Notes under the pieces: generated by a model
Database searches by the model: none
Told to the model about the DNA's origin: nothing
The model's input: the letters and a program-made list of their open reading frames with translations, nothing else
NCBI GenBank assembly: GCA_019423745.1
Contig: JAHZAV010000009.1
Span: 1-64,000, forward strand
Source: Lachnospiraceae bacterium
Lineage (GTDB): Bacteria > Bacillota > Clostridia > Lachnospirales > Lachnospiraceae
Direction of reading: 5' to 3'
DNA length: 64,000 bases
Translations under genes and position numbers: made by a program
Part shown: positions 17,408-27,077 of the stretch, piece after piece
How positions within the stretch are numbered: position 1 is the stretch's first letter
Layout of the letters: every line of letters starts with the position of its first letter

Positions 17408-18941
17408 TTCTTTTCACCTTTCCTTCCAAATCGGAAATTTTTTTCTTAAGTTCCTTTTCCCGTCCAATGTATTCAAGAAGCCTTTTTTCCGTAGCTTCCA
17501 AAATTCCTTCCAGCATCTGTATTTTAGTCTGATCGTCATTTAGCTTTTCAATAACAATTTCATCCTCTAGATAGGGAAGGTTTATTTCTTTATTAAATTC
17601 TGCTGCCATCTTTCTCATCTCTCCCTTTCCTGACTGAAAAAATATGGTATGATGTTTTCCCCCTTCCAGAATACTGACAGGAACTAAATCATCAAACTTC
17701 TTCATCTGGTATTCTTTGTGCTCATTTAAATACAGAATTCCTTGGGCACCTACCTCTTTTTCTTTCTCCCGTTTTCCGATCTTCTCCTGTTCCTTTTTTT
17801 TCACATCTCCTATAAAGCACAAATATTTTCCTTCGGTCTTTTCCGAACCTATAGAAAATTTCCCGGCAAATTCCGGACACAACGCTGCCATATATCTAAT
17901 TTGATCTATATTAACTCCCACAGTATATATTTGATATATCCCCAGATAATCTGCCAAAAGAAGGGCCGTATAATAAAGGCTGTCATAAATATAGCTGGTC
18001 TCATAAAGCGGTCCCATAATAATGTGTTCCTTAAATTCTCCCCGAATCTGATTGACACCCGTAGAACTTACTGTACAAACAGTGCCTGGCATCTGATCAA
18101 ACACAAGTGGAAGGAGCTCGGAAGGAAAGGTCTCCCGAATGATTTCTGCCTGCAAAAAAAGCCGATGATAATACAAAATATCATCCGGATGGGGTTTAAT
18201 AATAACTTTCCTTCCTCTTAAATAGTAGGCAAAGAGATGTCGGTAAATCCCAATCTGCCCGTCATATGGAAGCTGTCCCAAATTGGCAAATTGCTGTGTC
18301 AGAAGCAGGACGCAATCCTTATCTCCTTTTTGGAAGGGAAGGGCAAAGATATGCCGAATATCTTGCTTTTTCTGATCTGATAAGTTATGAAACTGCTCCA
18401 TAACCTGAAAATCTTCTGCTTTTTTATCATAAAACCCTTTCTCCTGTGCTTTCATATCACAATATTTCTTTGTAATCATTGCATTTTGGTGGTCGTAAAG
18501 CCCGTATTTCTCAATTAGTTCATATCTGTCTGGAGCACTCTTTTTATGAATGTCCGCCAGGATCTGAGGTCTGCTTAAAGCACCGCTTCCATCCTCAAAC
18601 ATTTCAAAAGGAATCCCTTGTGAAATCATATACACCTGCAAATAGGTATGAATCCCCGCTGCCAATATTTTTTCAAACTCCTGCAAATCATAGGGAATAC
18701 TTATCTTTAACTCTTCCTCTACCTGACGGATAATCTCATCTTCACTTCCTTTATATCCCCCAAAACGAAACAGATATACTTCATCAAAAAAGCCTTTTGT
18801 TTCCAATTCCCAGAAATTTGGCATTCGCTCTCTGATATAGGTCCCCAGAATTAATATACATTTCTTTTCTTTATAAAAAACCTGCCTGTGAATCATACAT
18901 TCCAGAATCTGGTATGACGACAGTGCCTGATACAATATCAT
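17391..18941 (-). CDS. GT-B-like glycosyltransferase (sialyl/polysialyltransferase-like) with C-terminal coiled coil
   Basis: 516 residues from ATG 18941, which overlaps the previous stop as ATGA and has GGGAGGG 7 nt upstream. The N-terminus MILYQALSSYQILECM resembles the first Rossmann strand of GT52/polysialyltransferase-like proteins; FEDGSGALSRP holds the DG(S/T)G motif, KVIIKPHPDD the KPHP-type motif, and TVCTVSSTGVNQI the SS-T motif of CMP-sugar transferases of that fold. The last ~50 residues (KIQMLEGILEATEKRLLEY... to ELKKKISDLEGKVKRN) are coiled coil. With CMP-ulosonate synthesis genes in the same operon, transfer of the CMP-activated sugar to the polysaccharide is the best hypothesis. 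Family assignment is from motifs only. Confidence 0.6.
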   Translation of the reverse strand: MILYQALSSYQILECMIHRQVFYKEKKCILILGTYIRERMPNFWELETKGFFDEVYLFRFGGYKGSEDEIIRQVEEELKISIPYDLQEFEKILAAGIHTYLQVYMISQGIPFEMFEDGSGALSRPQILADIHKKSAPDRYELIEKYGLYDHQNAMITKKYCDMKAQEKGFYDKKAEDFQVMEQFHNLSDQKKQDIRHIFALPFQKGDKDCVLLLTQQFANLGQLPYDGQIGIYRHLFAYYLRGRKVIIKPHPDDILYYHRLFLQAEIIRETFPSELLPLVFDQMPGTVCTVSSTGVNQIRGEFKEHIIMGPLYETSYIYDSLYYTALLLADYLGIYQIYTVGVNIDQIRYMAALCPEFAGKFSIGSEKTEGKYLCFIGDVKKKEQEKIGKREKEKEVGAQGILYLNEHKEYQMKKFDDLVPVSILEGGKHHTIFFQSGKGEMRKMAAEFNKEINLPYLEDEIVIEKLNDDQTKIQMLEGILEATEKRLLEYIGREKELKKKISDLEGKVKRNVGES

Positions 18942-21619
18942 GATTGTCCCTCCCATAATCCCGCCTTTTTCATTACTTCAGATACCGATTCCATTACAGC
19001 CTCCTCCTGGGTGGCAAAAAGATCCCTGCCAAAAATATAATCTCCAAAATATTTTTTCAGCCACAGAAGATTTCTGGAAAAATACTGAAACGGCATATAG
19101 GCATCATGACCAGATACATCCAACATATAAGGATACTCTTGAAACCTTTTTTTATACTCCCGCACAAAATCCAGTGTTCCTTGGTGAATTTCTCTATTAT
19201 GGCAGTAATTTTCTACTTCTGGAATATCATAAAGAAACTTTCCAGTCTGATCGAATCCAAGGAAAGTAGGGGTACTTGACTGTGTAAGGATTTCAAAAAA
19301 GAAGGAATTCAATTTATTATTTTCCTTCTGATGGGCATCATGGAGTCCTTTGTTATACATATTAGAAAAGATATAGGTTTCTACTCTTTTCTGCTGCATC
19401 ATTCCAGCCATATAGGTATCATTCACATTTCTCGTTGCCGCCAGCAGGCAGTAAATCTGACAATCCATCCGATACTCTTCTTCTACGAGATATTTCACCT
19501 GCAAAACATTATTGCCAGACCATCCCACATCTACTACTGCTGCCTTTGCGGCGCCCTCAACCTTCTTCTTCAGGTAGGAACGGATATAAGTCTCATCTGC
19601 TTCATAACAACGGCATATTTCGTCCCAATGATCTAATAAAAGCTGTCTTAAAACTTTTTCATTTCCCGGAGTCAAAAATTCTTCTTCCTTCAGGCGATAA
19701 TCCGGAAGATAGGCTTTTAACTTTCCGATCCCGGTTCTTTGAAGCAACGTACCGATTGTGGATTTATACAAGGCATTGGCTTTATGATGGACAATCTGCA
19801 AAAGATAAGGATGGCGATTCTTTTTCACAGTTGTTTTCACCACAGGAATTCTTGACCAGAGCACATATTCTGTAGCAATTTCCGGATACATTTCCCGGAA
19901 AACCTTCTGATAAATATCGCCTTCCCTTGCCAAAAACAGAACCTTATCTATCTGATGTTCTCTCACATAACGGGCAATCCACTGACAAAATCCCATACAG
20001 TAAAGTCCGGTATAGACAAATCCCACTTCATAATAAGGGGAATAACTCCATCTTCCACTGTGGAGCCATGTATTGACAATTCCTTTATAAGCACTTCCTA
20101 CAAGATAGGACATATCCTTTGCCCGGTATTTACTGCCTGATTCATTCACATTTTGATAAAAGCGGGTATCAATTCCTTTTGCCTGGGCGGATTCTATATC
20201 TGATTTCCGATTATCTCCCACATGAACTATATTGTTTCCTGCATATTTCTTTTTCAACACTTCATAAAGACCCCCGTCTCTCTTAGAGCAGTTATAATCA
20301 CAGGATACAATAATTTCATCAAAACCTTCATATCCACAACAGGAAAGAAGATATCTCAATCTGTCTGCAGATAGATACATATCGGACAAAGCAACAAGCA
20401 CTTTCCCCTGCTCTTTGAGCATGTGAAATACTTCTAACATATAGGGGTTTGCGTAACACAACCGGCATTCCATAGAAAATTCCAGTTCCGCCCCCTTCTT
20501 TGAATCAATTCCAGTCTCATCCGCCACATATTTATAAATCTCTTCCAGTGTAACTTCTCTATTCCCTCTCTTAAGCTGACTGTTTTGTCTTGCATCTTCT
20601 TCTGCCTTACGTCTGATCTCACAGAAATCCAAAACATCAAGTTCTTCTCCCTCTAGAACAAAAAGATCGTAAGGATGTTCAAAAGGGCGAAAAAGCAGTG
20701 TATCAAATACATCAAAGGAGATCACTTCATAAGGCATCATCCCTTTGGCAAGATGCATAAAACTCATTCTCCCATGACCGGAGGATTCCGGTCCCTTCTC
20801 AGGCAAGGGACCGCTGTTTTGGCCCCTGTACTTTTCTATGGCAGCTGTTGCTGAAACAACACTTGGATAGTCATGATACTTTTTTCCATCTTTCGTATAT
20901 TTCAGTTTATACTCATAAAAGGTTCCACCCTTAATCTTCTCATCTACATAAACTCCTTTTTTAGTCTGAACTAAAAAAGTATAAGGGTTTCCTTCTTCTG
21001 CACGGTACAGATTATAATGAAGGGTTCCCGGCAGCAAATTCCACGAAATCCGAATGCCCTCTCCCTCTTTTTCCTCTGCTGTCATGGTTCCTTGTGTTGT
21101 ACTTTTACTTCTGTTTTTTTCTTTTGACTTTAATAATCCGCTTTCTTTCTCCTGCTTTTCAGATAACTGTTCCATGAAATACAGTTCTTTATTTTGCACC
21201 GTAGATATGGTAAGCACCTCTGAAAATCCACTGTAGAATCTTCCATTCAAAGACACTTTATATTTCAGAAAATATAATTTCCCAGTTTGCAGCCCCTTCA
21301 GAGTGCATACGTGCCGTTCTTCTTTTTGTAAAAACCGATACTTCACTCCATCTGTAGAAAGATAAAGGTTGTAGCACATAGCTCCCGGCACCCACTCCAT
21401 GCGAACTTTTGCACAGTCGTTTTTCTGTTTTACAAGCACAAAAGTATGGATTCGGTTTTTCTGACTGTTCCTGTATTTCAAAGACAATCCCAGAAGTACA
21501 AGCCAGTGCTTCCATCTCTTCTTTTTATGCTCCTCCAAATGACCCTGAACATAGTTTTCATATTCTTTTTGGATCCTCTCATTTCGGCGGACGATCCTGT
21601 CATAAAACCAATCCTTCAT
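18938..21619 (-). CDS. HAD-domain protein with FN3-like repeats and a DxGW module (COG5610-like)
   Basis: 893 residues in three parts. Residues ~55-140 and ~185-260 are two fibronectin type III-like repeats (each with NLY and a YKLKY/YKVSL strand). Residues ~297-490 are a HAD hydrolase: SFDVFDTLLFRP (nucleophile D303), ALSDMYLS (motif II, ~410), GLYEVLKKKY (Lys region) and HVGDNRKSD (466-474). Residue +2 from the nucleophile is Phe, not the Asp acid/base of ordinary HAD phosphatases. Residues ~500-893 form an uncharacterised module with FLAREGD (562-568), YVLWSR and VVDVGWSG (695-702) that recurs in two more proteins of this operon. No signal peptide. It starts inside the end of the phosphatase gene. 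A role in building or modifying the polysaccharide is inferred from position. Confidence 0.75.
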   Translation of the reverse strand: MKDWFYDRIVRRNERIQKEYENYVQGHLEEHKKKRWKHWLVLLGLSLKYRNSQKNRIHTFVLVKQKNDCAKVRMEWVPGAMCYNLYLSTDGVKYRFLQKEERHVCTLKGLQTGKLYFLKYKVSLNGRFYSGFSEVLTISTVQNKELYFMEQLSEKQEKESGLLKSKEKNRSKSTTQGTMTAEEKEGEGIRISWNLLPGTLHYNLYRAEEGNPYTFLVQTKKGVYVDEKIKGGTFYEYKLKYTKDGKKYHDYPSVVSATAAIEKYRGQNSGPLPEKGPESSGHGRMSFMHLAKGMMPYEVISFDVFDTLLFRPFEHPYDLFVLEGEELDVLDFCEIRRKAEEDARQNSQLKRGNREVTLEEIYKYVADETGIDSKKGAELEFSMECRLCYANPYMLEVFHMLKEQGKVLVALSDMYLSADRLRYLLSCCGYEGFDEIIVSCDYNCSKRDGGLYEVLKKKYAGNNIVHVGDNRKSDIESAQAKGIDTRFYQNVNESGSKYRAKDMSYLVGSAYKGIVNTWLHSGRWSYSPYYEVGFVYTGLYCMGFCQWIARYVREHQIDKVLFLAREGDIYQKVFREMYPEIATEYVLWSRIPVVKTTVKKNRHPYLLQIVHHKANALYKSTIGTLLQRTGIGKLKAYLPDYRLKEEEFLTPGNEKVLRQLLLDHWDEICRCYEADETYIRSYLKKKVEGAAKAAVVDVGWSGNNVLQVKYLVEEEYRMDCQIYCLLAATRNVNDTYMAGMMQQKRVETYIFSNMYNKGLHDAHQKENNKLNSFFFEILTQSSTPTFLGFDQTGKFLYDIPEVENYCHNREIHQGTLDFVREYKKRFQEYPYMLDVSGHDAYMPFQYFSRNLLWLKKYFGDYIFGRDLFATQEEAVMESVSEVMKKAGLWEGQS

Positions 21620-22115
21620 ATTCTATTCCCCTTTTTTCCAGAATCATCTCCACGAATTCCCGTACCGCCCCTTCGCCTCCTTTACTGGAAAGGACAAAAG
21701 GACAAAACGCCTTAACCTGCTTTGCCGCATCCTGTGGGCAGACAGCTGTTCCCACATATTTCATTGCCTCCAGATCATTTAAGTCATCTCCTATATAGGC
21801 CGCTTCCTCTGGAGCAATCTTCTCCTCCTTAAAAAAACGGAAAAGGAATGTTTTTTTATCTTTTACATTTTGAAACACATGCCGGATTCCAAGTTCTTTT
21901 GCTCTTCTTGACACGCACAGGCTTTCTCTTCCTGTCAGAATCACTGTCTCTATTCCTGCCTGTCTCGCAAGAAGAATGCCCGCTCCATCTTTAATGGAAA
22001 ATTTTTTCATTTCCTCTCCCCGGCTGTCCAGATAAACTCCTCCATCTGTCATTGTGCCATCTACATCCAGAATCAGATAGCGGATTACATCCAGCTTTTC
22101 AAGTACCTGCTGCAT
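21600..22115 (-). CDS. KdsC-like 3-deoxy-ulosonate 8-phosphate phosphatase (HAD, type C0)
   Basis: A 171-residue capless HAD phosphatase that removes phosphate from a 3-deoxy-ulosonate phosphate before CMP activation. Motifs: LILDVDGTMTDGG (nucleophile Asp and D+2), VILTGRES (motif II), KDKK and the IGDDLNDLEAM block (motif IV). The DGTMTDGG and PQDAAKQVK sequences are typical of the KdsC/YrbI group. Its start directly abuts the aldolase stop; the end overlaps the next gene by 20 nt. Could equally act on a nonulosonate 9-phosphate; the KdsB-like partner favours an eight-carbon or similar sugar. Confidence 0.88.
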   Translation of the reverse strand: MQQVLEKLDVIRYLILDVDGTMTDGGVYLDSRGEEMKKFSIKDGAGILLARQAGIETVILTGRESLCVSRRAKELGIRHVFQNVKDKKTFLFRFFKEEKIAPEEAAYIGDDLNDLEAMKYVGTAVCPQDAAKQVKAFCPFVLSSKGGEGAVREFVEMILEKRGIEYEGLVL

Positions 22116-23696
22116 TTATACTGCCTCCTCATACTGTGATGATGTCAGAAACCGAATATCCATTTTTTTCTTAAGTTTTTGTATTTCCCTGGCTGTTTTT
22201 TGATTGTCAGCTTCTTTTGCATTTTGAAATGCTCCGAAATATCCTTTCATATAATCGTCTCCTTTCGGTGTATATCCATCAAAACCTGCAAGAGCTGCCT
22301 CTTTTACACCTACAAGACTCATGAGTCTAAGAAGCATAATTCCACAGTTTTCTGAAGGTTCTTCTCCTTCCGCAGCAAGACGCTGATAATTGATCACATC
22401 ATCACCAGGATGCACCCCTTTCGTAATATTGGATGTAAGAATTACATGCGTATTCCTCTTTCGAAGGGTCCGATACTCTGCAAATCGTTTTGCATTGCTG
22501 AAAAAAGCAAAGCCTCCTTCCAGTTCTTCAAAATAGAAATTCGCTGATACCAGAATAGCATTATGGCATTTTGCATAATCTTTTACCTTATCCCACTGAT
22601 ATTCCAAACTCTTGCCCGGCGCCAGCAAAACTGCTGTACGCCCCTCAAATATCTGCTTAAGGCTACGAAGAGACGCCTGATCGGATACTGTCTGATTCTC
22701 ATAATCCTGATATAGTTTTTCAATACAGGATGCGTCAAAAGCACTTTTTTTATTTTCAGGCAGTCGTCTTAGAATTTGATGCATATCTCTTGTAGTAAGA
22801 GTCCCTTTAGCCAGTAAATATTCGGCATAATTACGATGCAGATTATATTTTGCAGAAAGAAAATATTCTGCCATATATCCCCAGGGCTCCCTTGCCTTGA
22901 TAGGCGTAATATACTCTTCAATCGCATCTAATACCGGATCAATATCATAAGATTTCCCATAACTGCGATTCAGATAATCCATAATCAATTCCATACAAAG
23001 ATTGCCCGGCACCCGACCCATCCCATTTAAAGAAGCATCCAGTACACAATTCCTCTTGGGATCTTTCATTTCTAAAAATGTCTGTGCAAGAAGAAAGGAC
23101 TGTGCCATATTCTCGTGAAGGTGGAGACCCAAAACAATACTTTCATCCAGATTGTTCTCACACAGAGAGTAAATTCTAACCAGCTCCTTTTTTGTCATTG
23201 AGCCAAAGGTATCTACAATGGAAAAGCCATAAGGCTCCAAATCGCCTGCTTTTTTCAGAAGTTCCACTAATTCCTTATCGCGATAGCCCATAATATTGAT
23301 AGGATTTATAAAAAGCTGGTATCCTTTTTCCTTCACTTTCCGACAGAACTCCATTCCTTCTTCTACATCATAATCATGGAAGGTAACTCTCACTGCTTCT
23401 ACAGTTCCATCGCATTCCTCCAGATTCCGGATATCATACTGGTTGTGAAGTGCCATAACAACAAATTTTGTTTTTTCATGATTGGGCGGAAGGATTTTTT
23501 TTAGTTCTCTTATCGAATTAAATACTGTATAATTGGGATCATAGGTACAATTTCTTAAAAATCCCACCTCCACCAAATCTGTTTTGGCCTCAACCAGCCT
23601 GTCTATAATACTTCTTATCGTCTTTTCCTGAAAGTTCCATTCATTGATATATCCACCATCTCTTAATGTACAGTCCAGCAGTCTAATCGCTTCCAT
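22116..23696 (-). CDS. HMGL/DRE-TIM-type aldolase fused to an uncharacterised C-terminal domain
   Basis: 526 residues. Residues 1-~300 are an HMG-CoA-lyase-like TIM barrel: LLDCTLRDGGY (6-16) carries the catalytic Arg and metal Asp, GLHLHEN (190-196) the two metal His, and GMGRVPGN (225-232) the phosphate/gly-rich end motif. The group includes 4-hydroxy-2-oxovalerate aldolase, which joins or splits pyruvate and an aldehyde. Residues ~345-510 (TAVLLAPGKSLEY, ILVSANFYFEE, HVILTSNI) form a Rossmann-like domain I do not recognise. In this operon it lies directly before the KdsC-like gene and could replace KdsA by forming a 3-deoxy-ulosonate from pyruvate and an aldose or aldose phosphate. The reaction is inferred. 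Confidence 0.75.
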   Translation of the reverse strand: MEAIRLLDCTLRDGGYINEWNFQEKTIRSIIDRLVEAKTDLVEVGFLRNCTYDPNYTVFNSIRELKKILPPNHEKTKFVVMALHNQYDIRNLEECDGTVEAVRVTFHDYDVEEGMEFCRKVKEKGYQLFINPINIMGYRDKELVELLKKAGDLEPYGFSIVDTFGSMTKKELVRIYSLCENNLDESIVLGLHLHENMAQSFLLAQTFLEMKDPKRNCVLDASLNGMGRVPGNLCMELIMDYLNRSYGKSYDIDPVLDAIEEYITPIKAREPWGYMAEYFLSAKYNLHRNYAEYLLAKGTLTTRDMHQILRRLPENKKSAFDASCIEKLYQDYENQTVSDQASLRSLKQIFEGRTAVLLAPGKSLEYQWDKVKDYAKCHNAILVSANFYFEELEGGFAFFSNAKRFAEYRTLRKRNTHVILTSNITKGVHPGDDVINYQRLAAEGEEPSENCGIMLLRLMSLVGVKEAALAGFDGYTPKGDDYMKGYFGAFQNAKEADNQKTAREIQKLKKKMDIRFLTSSQYEEAV

Positions 23697-25053
23697 ATTG
23701 GTCTCCTTTCTCCTCTACCCCTTCGGTATTTTCTTTCTGAAACAGAATCCGGACTGTCAGAAACAAAAGCCTTATATCCATCCTAAGAGAATATTGATAA
23801 ATATAAATCAGATCATACTTGATTTTATCTTCCGGTCCTGTATTATATTTCCCGTAAATCTGTGCGTATCCGGTAAGACCTCCCCGCACTTTCAGTCTTT
23901 CCTTAAATTCCGGGATAATCTTGGCATACTCATCAATAAACTCCCGTCGTTCCGGTCTGGGACCTACCATAGACATCTCACCTCTAAGAACATTAACAAT
24001 CTGAGGCAGCTCATCAAAATGGAGATTCCGGATAATCTTTCCCATCTTTGTAATCCGGCTGTCGTTTTTTCCTGCAAGTCTGGGTCCATCTTTTTCCGCA
24101 TCCACCTGCATACTTCTGAATTTCAGCATATCAAATTCCCTGCCGCCCTTTGTCACCCTTTTCTGCCTGTAAAATACAGGTCCCCCATCTTCCAGCTTAA
24201 TTCCAAGGGCAATCAGCAACATAACAGGAAGTGCCGGAATAAGGAGCAGAACTGCAAAGATAAGATCCTCTGCTCTCTTTATGACCTCCTGCTCTCTGGT
24301 AAGCATACTCTCACCGTATCGGAAGAGCACTTTATCGTAAAGACGCAGGATCGTAGTATTCTGAATATAAATATCAGATACCTTTGGAATGCTGTAGCAC
24401 TCCTTGTCTATACTCACACAAGCTTTTATAAGATCATTTCTGATCTGGTATGGAAGATCTCCCAAAAAAACTGCCTCGCACTCCTCCATAAGTTCCAAAG
24501 CTTTTTCAATCCCCTCCTTAAAGTACATCGCTTTTGTTATTTGAAAATATCCGTTGATTCGATTATTGTCCAATAACGTCTCCGGCATTCTTTCTCTGTC
24601 CCCATATACAAAGAGCGCTTTTTTACAGGACTGCCCATTCAGATAGATCTGGAAGAAAAGTACTGCCCACACAATACCTGATGTTGCCTCCAATAAAGCC
24701 AGTGCTGAAAAATACAGCAACATTTTCTCAAAAGAAAGAGGACTCACCGTATACATTAACAGCGCAAAAAACAGATTCGCACACAAGGCACCAAAAAACT
24801 GCCCGTATACCAGATCTAATATCCTCCTTTGCTCAATGTTATCTGCCTCCAGCATCAGGTACGATATCTCCAACATTGTCATGTACAAAAGAGTGACTGG
24901 AAGATATCGCTCTTTCCAGATCTCTTTCATTACTTCTGACGATACCAGAAAATACAGGAGCAAACGTATTCCCTGGGTCAATATTTTCCATACTTTAAAT
25001 GTAGTGTGTCCGTTCCTCATTGTCTTATACCTGCGGTTTTTCTTTTCTCTCAC
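23683..25053 (-). CDS. Polyprenyl-phosphate sugar-1-phosphate transferase (initiating glycosyltransferase)
   Basis: 456 residues. The N-terminal half has about four hydrophobic spans (for example LLLYFLVSSEVM, FFGALCANLFFALLMYTV, LLYFSALALLEATSGIVWAV) and a CoA-binding-like region; a further span (LIFAVLLLIPALPVMLLIALGI) leads into the bacterial sugar transferase domain: GPVFYRQKRVTKGGREFDMLKFRSM, then HFDELPQIVNVLRGEMSMVGPRPER and VRGGLTGYAQIYG. This is the WbaP/CpsE family that loads the first sugar on undecaprenyl phosphate at the cytoplasmic membrane. Starts with GTG that shares a base with the previous stop (TAGTG), so tightly coupled. It fixes the operon as a lipid-linked polysaccharide pathway. 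Confidence 0.92.
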   Translation of the reverse strand: MREKKNRRYKTMRNGHTTFKVWKILTQGIRLLLYFLVSSEVMKEIWKERYLPVTLLYMTMLEISYLMLEADNIEQRRILDLVYGQFFGALCANLFFALLMYTVSPLSFEKMLLYFSALALLEATSGIVWAVLFFQIYLNGQSCKKALFVYGDRERMPETLLDNNRINGYFQITKAMYFKEGIEKALELMEECEAVFLGDLPYQIRNDLIKACVSIDKECYSIPKVSDIYIQNTTILRLYDKVLFRYGESMLTREQEVIKRAEDLIFAVLLLIPALPVMLLIALGIKLEDGGPVFYRQKRVTKGGREFDMLKFRSMQVDAEKDGPRLAGKNDSRITKMGKIIRNLHFDELPQIVNVLRGEMSMVGPRPERREFIDEYAKIIPEFKERLKVRGGLTGYAQIYGKYNTGPEDKIKYDLIYIYQYSLRMDIRLLFLTVRILFQKENTEGVEEKGDQYGSD

Positions 25054-27077
25054 TAAGCATTTTCACTCGTGTCCCATTCAAACAAACATTCCAGACTTTT
25101 TCTGACTTTTTTATCCTGCAAAAAAAGCAACAGCGGCGCATAGGCGTCTCTCCCTTCTATTCTTCCCGTCTGTCCCGTTAAAAATGCAGGAAAGTATTTG
25201 CTGTAATCTTCCACAAAATCCAGTATCCCTTTCTGAATACGGAGGATCTGTTCCCTATGTGCTTCCTTTTTGCCATAGCGAAAGTATGGGGTTCCCTTTT
25301 CATCTAACCCAAATCCTTTCAGTGTAGGTGTGACTGAAGTAAAAAGTAACTCCACATAAAGATTATGTTTCTGATTAAGGTCATGAAACTTCCATAAATC
25401 TCTGTTTTTCACTTGTGAAAATACATAGCTTGCTATGATTTTTCCAAACAAAAAACTCTCTGCTGTGTCCGGTCTTATGTTATGACAGGTATTGGTGCCA
25501 GCAAGAAGGCCATACACCGTGCAGGGAAGTCTAAACTCTTCCTGCAAAAGATAAGATATTCCCATCGCCCCACTTCCTGCCCAGCCAACATCTACCACCA
25601 CAATCCTTTTCTGCCTCTTTGCAAGATCTGTAAGATAGATACGGGCTGCTTCCTTTTCTTCATGGTAAGAACATTCCACCTTTTCCCACTGATTTAAAAG
25701 AAACTCCTTACATTTTACGGCAAGAGAATTACTCAATACTGTATCCCCACGACAATTCAATATTTCACATGCTTCTGAAAGCAAATGCTCCAGTTCCATC
25801 CCCTTAAAAATATCCTTCATGGAATAGCCTTGTCCCATTTTTTGAAAAAGAAATCTTTCAAAAAAGTCCTCCTTCCATACACTGCTAAGAAGTCTGGCAG
25901 CTGCTCCCCGTGACCAAAGGACATAGAAAGTCTTCTCATCTGGATACAGACGCTCATATATCTTTTTCAAGATTTCTCCATCACGGGCCAGAAACCAGAC
26001 TCCGTCAATTTTGTTTTCCTTTACAAAAGCATGGATAAACTGACAGTACCCAAGAGCCAGAATCCCTCCGTATATATATCCATACTCATAGAAAGGGGAA
26101 TAGGTACAATTACCGGAATGAAGCCGTATATTAACCAACCCACGATACATACTTCCTGTCATAACAGACATATCCCGCGGGCGGTATCTACGCCCCTGTT
26201 CCTGAACATTGGGATACCAGAACGTATCCCATCCTGCTCTTTTTGCCATATCAATGTCGCTATGTCTGTTATCGCCAATATGAAGGAATCGCAAAGAAGA
26301 TCTATCCTCCATTTCTTCCATCTTCCTTCGCACTATCTCATATAATGTTCCATCTGCTTTCGTTCCTCCATATTCTGCTGAGACAAAACAGACATCTACC
26401 ATCCCAAATCCTTGCTGCACAAGCAGATTCAGCAAAAATTTCTGATCCAAGTACATGTCACTGATAACAATTACCTTTTTTCCAGCTTCTTTTATTTTCT
26501 CTGGAAGTCCAACAAAATACGGATTTGCAAAACAATATTTCTGCTCTACTTCCTTTTCTATTAATATCCCCTCTTTTGCCGGAATCCCCGTCATATTTTC
26601 CAGTTCATACCAAATTTCCCCAAGTGTCACTTCTGCGCCGTTTTTCTTTTTGTATCTGGCTTTTTGTTCTGCTTCTATTCGAAACAGCCGAAAATCAGGA
26701 CAGGAAAAATACATTCCTATCAGATAAAAAAGATCTGTGGGATCTGAAAAGGGCCGGACAATAAGCGTATCAAACACATCGAAAGAAACCACATCAGATG
26801 CTGCAATCTTTTTTTCCAATTCCTGTTTTGCTATTCTTCCCGGATGGGCTGATTCCTGAAGTTTCAGTTTCTTTTTCTCATACATTCTTCCGGAAAATCT
26901 GCCGTTCTCTCCTGCCAGCAGATAATAACGTATATTCCAAAAAAGAAGGGCACACCAGCACAGAAGCCGTCCCTTCTTTCCACCATAGTTTTTTCTCATT
27001 TCACGGTACTGCTCCCCAATATTGGGAACCCTGTTTACCAACAACTGATAAAGCCCTAATCTTACTGTCCGTTTCAT
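25053..27077 (-). CDS. HAD-domain protein with a DxGW module (COG5610-like)
   Basis: 674 residues, paralogous to the 893-residue protein but without the FN3-like repeats. HAD part ~95-300: VVSFDVFDTLIVRPF (nucleophile D100), VISDMYLDQKF (~205), KADGTLYEIV (~240) and HIGDNRHSD (266-274). Module part ~310-674: FLARDGEIL (362-370), YVLWSRGAAAR, VVVDVGWAGSG (492-502). As in the paralogue, position +2 after the nucleophile is Phe. The start overlaps the ABC ATPase stop as ATGA. No membrane segment is obvious. Function is unknown; the constant association with polysaccharide operons suggests a transferase or phosphohydrolase acting on the glycan or its lipid carrier (inference). Confidence 0.75.
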   Translation of the reverse strand: MKRTVRLGLYQLLVNRVPNIGEQYREMRKNYGGKKGRLLCWCALLFWNIRYYLLAGENGRFSGRMYEKKKLKLQESAHPGRIAKQELEKKIAASDVVSFDVFDTLIVRPFSDPTDLFYLIGMYFSCPDFRLFRIEAEQKARYKKKNGAEVTLGEIWYELENMTGIPAKEGILIEKEVEQKYCFANPYFVGLPEKIKEAGKKVIVISDMYLDQKFLLNLLVQQGFGMVDVCFVSAEYGGTKADGTLYEIVRRKMEEMEDRSSLRFLHIGDNRHSDIDMAKRAGWDTFWYPNVQEQGRRYRPRDMSVMTGSMYRGLVNIRLHSGNCTYSPFYEYGYIYGGILALGYCQFIHAFVKENKIDGVWFLARDGEILKKIYERLYPDEKTFYVLWSRGAAARLLSSVWKEDFFERFLFQKMGQGYSMKDIFKGMELEHLLSEACEILNCRGDTVLSNSLAVKCKEFLLNQWEKVECSYHEEKEAARIYLTDLAKRQKRIVVVDVGWAGSGAMGISYLLQEEFRLPCTVYGLLAGTNTCHNIRPDTAESFLFGKIIASYVFSQVKNRDLWKFHDLNQKHNLYVELLFTSVTPTLKGFGLDEKGTPYFRYGKKEAHREQILRIQKGILDFVEDYSKYFPAFLTGQTGRIEGRDAYAPLLLFLQDKKVRKSLECLFEWDTSENA

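Noticed and set aside
23644..24576. A 310-residue plus-strand open frame
   Set aside because: Lies opposite the sugar transferase and aldolase genes; composition is that of a reverse-complement shadow.
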